DNA of 11,730 nucleotides from Bacillota bacterium. Its GTDB lineage: Bacteria > Bacillota > Clostridia > Christensenellales > SZUA-584. The stretch covers positions 1 to 11,730 of the forward strand of contig JAEZIZ010000127.1 in NCBI GenBank assembly GCA_023415915.1, read 5' to 3'. A model generated the notes under the pieces. It was not told the origin of the DNA and made no database searches. It saw only the letters and a list, made by a program, of their open reading frames with translations. The position numbers and the translations under genes were made by a program. This document shows, piece by piece, positions 7,272-11,730 of the stretch (positions within the stretch are counted from its first letter, which is position 1; every line of letters starts with the position of its first letter).

Positions 7272-8672
7272 ATGCGTAAAAAAAGTGTTTCAGGCAGGCC
7301 TTCGCTTGCAAAGCCGCGGTTCGCCGTCGAGAAGGAGCTTGCAAAGCTCTCCCTTCCCATACTCGTCGGCATGATATTCGAGCTGGTCTGCTCGCTGCTC
7401 GATATGTTCTGGATAGCGAGGATAAACCCGCAGGACACGGGTATCGTCAGCGGCGTCGGGCTGGCTTATCCCGTAACGTTTTTACTGGTGGCGCTCGCTC
7501 AGGGTGTAAGCGCGGGCATAGCCACCATAGTCGCCGTCTCAGCGGGCAGGAACGACACAGCCTGTACAAGAAGCGCCGCGAAGAACGGCTTTGTGTTGAG
7601 CTTTGCGCTCAGCGCCGTTATTATCGCGCTGGTGTACGCTTTTCAGGGCAGCCTTATAGGCGCACTGTCAGGCTCGGGTATATCTCAATCGGCGAGGGGG
7701 TACGGCTCTGAGTATCTTACGTGGTACATGCCGGGGATGTTGTTTCTATTCTGCGGGCAGTCGTATCTTGCCGTGCTGCAGGGAGAGGGCAGAACCAAGC
7801 ATATCGGGCTGGCGACGTCTATATCAACTGCCATAAACGCAATTCTCGCCCCTGTATTCATATTCGTTTTCGGACTGGGCGTCAAGGGCGCGGCCATGAC
7901 GACGTCTATAGCGCAAGTGCTGATATTCGCCTACGCCGCCGTAATGATGATGAAAGACAAAAGGGAGGCGGCAAACGAATGCCCGCGGTTTGACTTTGGC
8001 GTAATAAAGCGGATATTAAAGCTCGGCATGCCCCAGAGCCTTAGCTTTGTAATACTTTCCGCTTCATTCGCTGTCGTCAACTGGTTCGTCGGCTCCATCA
8101 GCGAAACATTCATGCAGTCGTACACCATCGTCAGCAGGTTCGACGGCATACTGCTCACACCCACGCTCGCGTTTTCCATAGGGCTTTCAATAATGGTAGG
8201 CCAGAGTTACGGCGCGGGAGACATCCCAAGCATGCGATTGGCATTCAAAAGAGGCACCATGCTGAATATGGCGATATCCGTATCCGTAGGAGTACTGTAT
8301 ATGCTGCTGGCGCGGCCGCTGTTCGCCACGATGTCCGAAAACGGCGAGGTAATCTCGCTGGCGCTGAAACAGGTTTACGGATTTACCATAGCGGCGGTGG
8401 CCGGCTCGGTGCTGGGGCTTTGCTCAGGGTCGGCGCTGCAGGCGGTTGAGCGCTCAGTCGCATCGATGACGGTAATGCTGCTGCGCATGCTCTTGCTCCC
8501 CGTCGCGGCGCTGCTCATACTTCAGCTCATATTCGGCGCAACGGTGGAAACGATATGGTTTGCGGTGGCGGGAGGCAGTCTTTTGGGCGGCTTTATCGGC
8601 TTGCTTATGGTAAGGCTGAGGTTCAGAAAGATACCGGAAGTTTTAACCCCTAAAGCAGCTCCCGCGCAGTAA
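7272..8672 (+). CDS. MATE family multidrug/cation exporter
   Basis: This 466-residue, twelve-helix transporter of the MATE family (two MatE repeats, PF01554) exports drugs or metabolites in exchange for Na+ or H+. The N-terminal repeat starts with ELAKLSLPILVGMIFELV (22-39), followed by LDMFWIARI and the typical short motif LQGEGRTKHIG (169-179). The second repeat starts near ILKLGMPQSLSF (248-259) and contains MVGQSYGAGD (308-317), the family's repeated GQ-x-x-GA pattern. Length is normal. I chose ATG 7272 because GGAGG lies five bases upstream and the predicted transcript begins downstream of the alternative ATG at 7242. The substrate cannot be assigned. The MerR-type regulator immediately upstream suggests inducible efflux. 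Confidence 0.93.
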   Translation: MRKKSVSGRPSLAKPRFAVEKELAKLSLPILVGMIFELVCSLLDMFWIARINPQDTGIVSGVGLAYPVTFLLVALAQGVSAGIATIVAVSAGRNDTACTRSAAKNGFVLSFALSAVIIALVYAFQGSLIGALSGSGISQSARGYGSEYLTWYMPGMLFLFCGQSYLAVLQGEGRTKHIGLATSISTAINAILAPVFIFVFGLGVKGAAMTTSIAQVLIFAYAAVMMMKDKREAANECPRFDFGVIKRILKLGMPQSLSFVILSASFAVVNWFVGSISETFMQSYTIVSRFDGILLTPTLAFSIGLSIMVGQSYGAGDIPSMRLAFKRGTMLNMAISVSVGVLYMLLARPLFATMSENGEVISLALKQVYGFTIAAVAGSVLGLCSGSALQAVERSVASMTVMLLRMLLLPVAALLILQLIFGATVETIWFAVAGGSLLGGFIGLLMVRLRFRKIPEVLTPKAAPAQ

Positions 8673-8704
8673 GCGGAATTACTTTTCACTTTAATTGTAC
8701 GCAC

Positions 8705-8802
8705 GCTTGAGATTACGGGGTACAAATTTACACCCCATCAAGCCTCACGGCTTGCCGGGGACCCCGTTACATGCCTTTCAACCGGCTTCGCCGGTGAAAG
8801 GC
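8705..8802 (+). other. Hairpin-dense intergenic region with competing stems
   Basis: Between the MATE stop and the bidirectional terminator several inverted repeats are packed together. GCTTGA (8705-8710) pairs with TCAAGC (8738-8743), enclosing GGGGT (8717-8721) with ACCCC (8732-8736). The same bases can form a rival hairpin: CCCC (8733-8736) with GGGG (8757-8760), and CAAGCC (8739-8744) with GGCTTG (8749-8754) over a TCAC loop. A strong stem follows at 8773-8802 (GCCTTTC...GAAAGGC around CCGGC-TTC-GCCGG, one bulged A). Smaller stems lie at 8813-8823 and 8867-8878. No open frame here looks real. It may be a structured 3' UTR, a small RNA or a dispersed genomic repeat; I recognise no known RNA family. 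Confidence 0.45.
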
Positions 8803-8900
8803 AAAGCATATGCTGCGACGCAGTATTAGCGCCCGTCCGGCCGCGCGCAGCGCAGGAAGGGTAAGACTCGCTGACGAGCCTTTGTTTATCAGCGGGACTA

Positions 8901-8925
8901 AAAAAGAGCCTTTACGGCTCTTTTT
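8901..8925. terminator. Bidirectional intrinsic terminator between MATE and rplS
   Basis: GAGCC (8906-8910) and GGCTC (8916-8920) form a stem with a five-base loop, flanked by A5 before and T5 after, extending the stem and giving a U-tract on either strand. It lies 4 bp past the rplS stop on the minus strand and can also end plus-strand transcripts from the MATE gene. Confidence 0.85.
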
Positions 8926-8929
8926 GCAA

Positions 8930-9274
8930 TTATCTCTTTTCTTTGAGCTTCGCGGCTTTGCCGGCGCGTTCGCGCAGGAAGTAAAGCTTCGAACGTCTCG
9001 TCTTATTGTGCCTTACTATCTCTATGCCCGCTATCTTGGGCGAATGGATAGGGAACGTGCGCTCTATGCCGACGCCGAACGAAACGCGGCGTACTGTTAT
9101 CATCTCTCGGATGCCGCCGTTTTTGATGGCGATAACGTAGCCTTCGAACGTCTGAATCCTCTCCCTCGTGCCTTCAACGACCTTGACGAGTACCTTAACG
9201 GTGTCGCCCACGCTGATTTTGGGCAGATCGGCGCGCATGTGTTCTTTTTCAATAGCCTTAATGACGTTATCCAT
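8930..9274 (-). CDS. rplS: 50S ribosomal protein L19
   Basis: This 114-residue ribosomal protein L19 is a component at the 30S-50S interface. The sequence is typical through its length: MDNVIKAIEKEHMRADLPK, then GDTVKVLVKVVEGTRERIQ, FEGYVIAIKNGG, ITVRRVSFGVGIERTFP, IHSPKIAGIEIVR and the basic tail RRSKLYFLRERAGKAAKLK. Length matches the family (about 115). The ATG at 9274 is chosen because a strong AAGGAGG lies nine bases upstream; the frame is open further upstream, but that stretch is the RNA leader. It is monocistronic here, with its own promoter and terminator. The genes rimM/trmD that often precede it are absent from the adjoining sequence, and rbgA lies on the same strand beyond the MATE cassette. 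Confidence 0.98.
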   Translation of the reverse strand: MDNVIKAIEKEHMRADLPKISVGDTVKVLVKVVEGTRERIQTFEGYVIAIKNGGIREMITVRRVSFGVGIERTFPIHSPKIAGIEIVRHNKTRRSKLYFLRERAGKAAKLKEKR

Positions 9275-9397
9275 TTTGCTGATTCCTCCTTGTCTGCTGA
9301 ATACCCGGAAAATCATTCCGGGCGGACTCCAGGCGTTCATAATCGATCTGTCATCCAAAAAAATAAGGATGCGAAAAGCGGACCGCCCTAAATCAAC
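9275..9397 (-). promoter_or_regulatory. Structured 5' leader of rplS (probable L19 leader)
   Basis: About 123 nt separate the predicted transcription start from the rplS ATG. Three pairings are visible: an outer stem GGGCGG with CCGCCC (9383-9388 with 9320-9325), continued by CC/GG inside; an inner hairpin CATCC/GGATG (9367-9371 with 9352-9356); and a 7-bp hairpin near the ribosome binding site, CCCGGAA/TTCCGGG (9304-9310 with 9316-9322, five-base loop). The last shares three bases with the outer stem, so the two cannot fully coexist. Position and branched form fit the ribosomal protein leader known upstream of rplS in Bacillota, used for autoregulation by L19. I could not compare it with the family consensus, so assignment is probable rather than certain. 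Confidence 0.55.
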
Positions 9398-9403
9398 TCT
9401 GGA

Positions 9404-9432
9404 ATTATAACACAACGCCAAATACAAGGCAA
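9404..9432 (-). promoter_or_regulatory. rplS promoter
   Basis: On the minus strand TTGCCT (9427-9432) and a perfect TATAAT (9404-9409) are separated by exactly 17 bp. Transcription should begin near 9397-9400, just ahead of the structured leader. Confidence 0.8.
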
Positions 9433-9484
9433 GTGTTGATTTTACCGTTTTTCTGCGGGAACATATTAATTTAATTTGCTGCTG

Positions 9485-9513
9485 TTGACATATTTTGATA
9501 TATGCTACATAAT
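9485..9513 (+). promoter_or_regulatory. Strong sigma-A-type promoter of the small secreted protein gene
   Basis: A perfect TTGACA (9485-9490) is followed after 17 bp by CATAAT (9508-9513, five of six consensus bases), in AT-rich sequence. Transcription should start near 9520, about 50 nt before the ORF at 9572. It is back to back with the rplS promoter. Confidence 0.7.
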
Positions 9514-9571
9514 GACATTGATATCATATTTAATCCATTATTGGCTAGTGTCGTCATATCTGTTATAAATC

Positions 9572-9982
9572 ATGCATAAATACTTTTTATGCTATTTATT
9601 TAGTTTGCCTCAAAGCTTTACCGCAGTATTGGTTTTGGTAATGATGCTTGCAATGACAATAACTGCATTTGCAGAATTTAAAAATTGTTACTTGCACCCT
9701 GATAACACAGGTGAAATTGCAACCAGTTCACTTAATGCATATCAGTCTCATTGCTCTGGATATAACAGTATGGATTCAACAAATAATATCTATATAAGAC
9801 TTCAGGTTAATAGAGGACTAGGACAAGAATGGGAAAGAATTTGGTATGACCTTCTTAACCCGGGAGAATATCAGGCCAGTCCAGTAGCGTCAACTAGAAT
9901 TCTACTACCATTTAGAACAAAGATATGCTCTTATCCATCTGTTGGAGGAGTTGAAGGCGTTGGTTGTTGCTTTGATTATTAG
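9572..9982 (+). CDS. Small secreted cysteine-containing protein, unknown function
   Basis: I do not recognise this 136-residue protein. Residues 1-34 look like a signal peptide: a hydrophobic core (FTAVLVLVMMLAMTITAFA) ending in an A-x-A-type site (AFA/EF). The predicted mature part of about 100 residues has five Cys (in FKNC, QSHC, KIC and the near-terminal GCC), is rich in Asn, Ser, Tyr and Gly, and contains the Trp/Tyr patch QEWERIWYDLLNPGEY. No TM helix follows the signal. A strong promoter lies upstream and a terminator-like hairpin downstream. Oddities: no ribosome binding site before the ATG, a stop codon two codons upstream in frame, and an AT-rich composition unlike the left-hand genes, which together allow a transferred or 5'-altered gene. 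An extracellular or envelope role, possibly with disulfides, is inference. ATG 9641 is an alternative start but would leave almost no signal peptide. Confidence 0.55.
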   Translation: MHKYFLCYLFSLPQSFTAVLVLVMMLAMTITAFAEFKNCYLHPDNTGEIATSSLNAYQSHCSGYNSMDSTNNIYIRLQVNRGLGQEWERIWYDLLNPGEYQASPVASTRILLPFRTKICSYPSVGGVEGVGCCFDY

Positions 9983-10015
9983 AATATTAATATGCCCATA
10001 GTTATAAGTTTATCC

Positions 10016-10056
10016 GGGGGGATATGTACATATATACAACCCCCTATTATTTATTG
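10016..10056 (+). terminator. Terminator-like GC hairpin after the small secreted protein
   Basis: GGGGGG (10016-10021) can pair with CCCCC (10040-10044). The loop contains the self-complementary TATGTACATA, which can lengthen the stem. It is followed by TATTATTTATT, an interrupted U-rich tail. It probably ends or attenuates transcription between the two secreted-protein genes. Confidence 0.45.
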
Positions 10057-10118
10057 CAGTTTAATACTGTAAAAAACGAGAATCAGTTAAAGCAAATTAA
10101 TGGAAACGAGGAAAATGT

Positions 10119-11462
10119 ATGAAGAAAATAATGAGATACATCTTAACCGGAGTTAATATTGCATTCATTTTAATGATTGTGACACTTACCAGCGGGTGCC
10201 AGCCGACGCCGGAACGAACGGCGGTCGTACATGGCGGAGATCTGGAGGTGGAGATAAAAGGCTCCCCCGCGCCTTTGGGCGCATATGACGCCCCTGAAAG
10301 CTGGCAGGAGACGCTGGATATGAAGGGCAGCGATGTAAGCGTCAAAATAAACGCACAGATAAGCGTACCGGACGTTATGGCATATCCGGTGTATAAAGTC
10401 AAACCAATATCGTTTGATGCTGCGTGTATAGAGCCTCTCGTGGATTACTTCACAAAAGGCAAAGACGTCATTAAATATGCGGAGCCTACAAAAGCCGATT
10501 TGGAGAAGCAGCTGATAATTGCGCAAAAAAATTACGATGAAGAAATGATAGCAGAGCTCGAGGAAGAGATAAAGAAAGCTCCGGAAACAGTCGAACCAGA
10601 AGTGATAACGGATTGGAGCCCGGATAAATCGCCCAGCGGAAGCTTTATGGCGGATGACGGTGAATATGCCGGAATAAGCGTAAGCCCGAATAGATTTGAT
10701 TATACGAATGGATTCGTTCAAACAGAGTATATGCTTCTATTGAATAATAAAGGTGCTATCGGAGATATCGCGATATCCAAAGAAGACGCCATAGCGTCGG
10801 CAGAGGATATGCTTCATGAGTTGGGCTTAGGTTATATGACTGCCGTCAGCCTTGAAAAAGCGCAGTGTTACGCGTCTTTCGAAGACGCGTTTGCGCAGCC
10901 CGCTGAAACACCTTTATCCAAAGGGTATCTCATTAAATTTGCGCGCAATATCGACGGTATTTCAGGTATCATAAATGAAGGAATTTCTTTCAATGTCCGG
11001 GACGAGTTCGCCTATAAAGCGCCGCTTTACCCGGAAGAAATGTGCGTGTATGTGGACGAGGCTGGCAAAGTGCAGTCATTTAACTGGTCGTATCCATTAG
11101 TAATAAAAGAAAAGCTAACGGAAAACGCAACTCTCCTGCCGTTTGAAGATGTTAAGCAAAGAATACGCGATATGTTTACGTTTATCAATTCCTATAACAG
11201 CGAACCGATAGAGATAACAAGTATTGAAATGAATATGGCGATAGTCGACGTTAAAGACCACCCCGAAGAAGCCATGTATGTACCAGCCTGGTTCATTTAT
11301 TATACGGAAACATTTGATGATCCGGAAACAGGCGGAACACTGCAACAAGTAAATACACTGGCATTGAACGCAATAGACGGAGGAAGGGTGCTGGAATGCC
11401 CGGTCGATTTAAGCCCCGAGATACAGCAAGCTATGGAGAAAGACAGACAGGCGCTTAACTAG
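10119..11462 (+). CDS. Secreted lipoprotein, probable DUF6034 family
   Basis: This is a 447-residue predicted lipoprotein. Residues 1-26 form a basic, hydrophobic lipoprotein signal ending in TSGC, with Cys27 as the lipidation site; Thr at -3 is less usual than Leu. The mature start CQPTPERTAVVHGGDLE and a nearby YDAPESW (56-62) resemble clostridial lipoproteins grouped as DUF6034, whose function is unknown to me. A charged helix, probably coiled, lies at about 123-155 (LEKQLIIAQKNYDEEMIAELEEE). The rest is mixed alpha/beta with no catalytic motif I can identify. The ATG has GAGG seven bases upstream. No clear promoter was found directly upstream, so expression may depend partly on the 9485 promoter. 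The lipoprotein call is firm; the family name is from memory of the N-terminal pattern. Confidence 0.75.
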   Translation: MKKIMRYILTGVNIAFILMIVTLTSGCQPTPERTAVVHGGDLEVEIKGSPAPLGAYDAPESWQETLDMKGSDVSVKINAQISVPDVMAYPVYKVKPISFDAACIEPLVDYFTKGKDVIKYAEPTKADLEKQLIIAQKNYDEEMIAELEEEIKKAPETVEPEVITDWSPDKSPSGSFMADDGEYAGISVSPNRFDYTNGFVQTEYMLLLNNKGAIGDIAISKEDAIASAEDMLHELGLGYMTAVSLEKAQCYASFEDAFAQPAETPLSKGYLIKFARNIDGISGIINEGISFNVRDEFAYKAPLYPEEMCVYVDEAGKVQSFNWSYPLVIKEKLTENATLLPFEDVKQRIRDMFTFINSYNSEPIEITSIEMNMAIVDVKDHPEEAMYVPAWFIYYTETFDDPETGGTLQQVNTLALNAIDGGRVLECPVDLSPEIQQAMEKDRQALN

Positions 11463-11526
11463 CGGCGACAGCTGATATGACAGTAATAACTTATCATAGC
11501 CCTGTGGTAAATTTCTCATTTTTTCC

Positions 11527-11556
11527 TTGACTTGCGCCATACATGATGCATATAAT
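11527..11556 (+). promoter_or_regulatory. Promoter at the right end of the window
   Basis: TTGACT (11527-11532) and a perfect TATAAT (11551-11556) are separated by 18 bp. Transcription would start near 11563, shortly before a ribosome binding site and a small ORF. Confidence 0.7.
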
Positions 11557-11582
11557 ATTACAAATATATTTGGAGAGGCAAT

Positions 11583-11684
11583 ATGACGGGTATATCTGCA
11601 AATAAAAACTTTATGTTTACCGGCCGGAGCTATTATGGCTTCGGATATTTTGCGTACGGTAAATATAAATGTTTGCGGATATGA
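11583..11684 (+). CDS. Putative 33-codon small ORF behind a strong promoter
   Basis: ATG at 11583 is preceded by GGAGAGG (11572-11578) at a suitable distance and lies about 20 nt after the predicted transcription start. The 33-residue product (MTGISANKNFMFTGRSYYGF then GYFAYGKYKCLRI) is rich in aromatic, Gly and Lys residues with one Cys, has no TM helix or signal peptide, and matches nothing I recognise. It could be a leader peptide for a gene beyond the right edge, a small peptide in its own right, or chance. A second ribosome-binding-like AAGGGAG at 11718-11724, ending six bases from the window end, suggests the next gene begins immediately outside. Confidence 0.35.
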   Translation: MTGISANKNFMFTGRSYYGFGYFAYGKYKCLRI

Positions 11685-11730
11685 GTTGCTGATACTATAG
11701 GTAAATACTTGAAACTTAAGGGAGCTCATA

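Noticed and set aside
8773..8802. Strong hairpin after the MATE gene as an intrinsic terminator
   Set aside because: No U-tract follows; the bidirectional element at 8901-8925 is the credible terminator.
8810..9391. Plus-strand 193-codon frame antisense to rplS
   Set aside because: It runs through the terminator, all of rplS and its leader in antisense, has no ribosome binding site and no family resemblance.
9275..9427. Upstream in-frame extension of rplS by up to 51 codons
   Set aside because: L19 begins at MDNVIKAIE in homologues, the strong AAGGAGG is placed for the ATG at 9274, and the extension overlaps the promoter and leader.
9572..9982. Small secreted protein as a lactococcin-972-like bacteriocin
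   Set aside because: Size class and signal peptide are compatible, but the sequence does not match that family, and no immunity or ABC-export genes adjoin it.
1..11730. CRISPR array, tRNA, insertion sequence or prophage
   Set aside because: No regularly spaced direct repeats, cloverleaf-type sequences, transposase or integrase motifs, or terminal inverted repeats were seen on either strand.

Overview
The window looks like chromosomal DNA of a Gram-positive bacterium of the Bacillota, most likely a clostridial lineage. The evidence is a set of promoters close to the TTGACA/TATAAT consensus, AGGAGG-type ribosome binding sites, a structured leader in front of rplS (L19), an RbgA/YlqF-type ribosome GTPase next to rnhB, and a clostridial-type lipoprotein. 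Most genes are moderately GC-rich with frequent AUA isoleucine codons. The stretch around 9430-10118 is visibly AT-rich. No tRNA, rRNA, CRISPR array, transposase or phage gene is visible.

Layout. (1) Positions 6284 down to 235, minus strand: a tightly packed run of six genes, rbgA - rnhB - yraN - GT-C glycosyltransferase - protein O-mannosyltransferase (PMT) - gtrA, behind an extended -10 promoter. The first three genes overlap or nearly touch and are housekeeping (50S assembly, RNA:DNA hybrid repair, a PD-(D/E)XK-fold protein). The last three form a membrane glycosylation module that probably uses polyprenyl-phosphate sugars at the outer face of the membrane. (2) Positions 6450-8672, plus strand: a regulator with two MerR-type DNA-binding domains, then a MATE multidrug exporter. 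The exporter has its own promoter with a 19-bp spacer containing a perfect 8-bp palindrome, the geometry expected of a MerR-activated promoter. (3) Positions 8673-8929: a hairpin-dense intergenic region with competing stems, ending in a bidirectional terminator shared with rplS. (4) Positions 9432-8930, minus strand: rplS with its own promoter and a structured leader. (5) Positions 9433-10118: an AT-rich stretch holding a strong promoter and a small secreted cysteine-containing protein of unknown function. (6) Positions 10119-11462: a secreted lipoprotein of DUF6034 type. (7) Positions 11463-11730: a strong promoter, a 33-codon small ORF with a good ribosome binding site, and at the right edge a ribosome binding site that probably serves a gene starting just outside.

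In many Bacillota rplS and rbgA/rnhB lie close together on one strand. Here they keep that orientation and order but are separated by the opposite-strand MerR/MATE cassette, which suggests the cassette entered an ancestral rplS-rbgA-rnhB-yraN block. The clearest candidates for something new are the double-MerR regulator with its operator-like promoter, the competing-hairpin intergenic region, the alternative pairings in the rplS leader, and the small secreted protein and 33-codon ORF in the accessory right-hand part.
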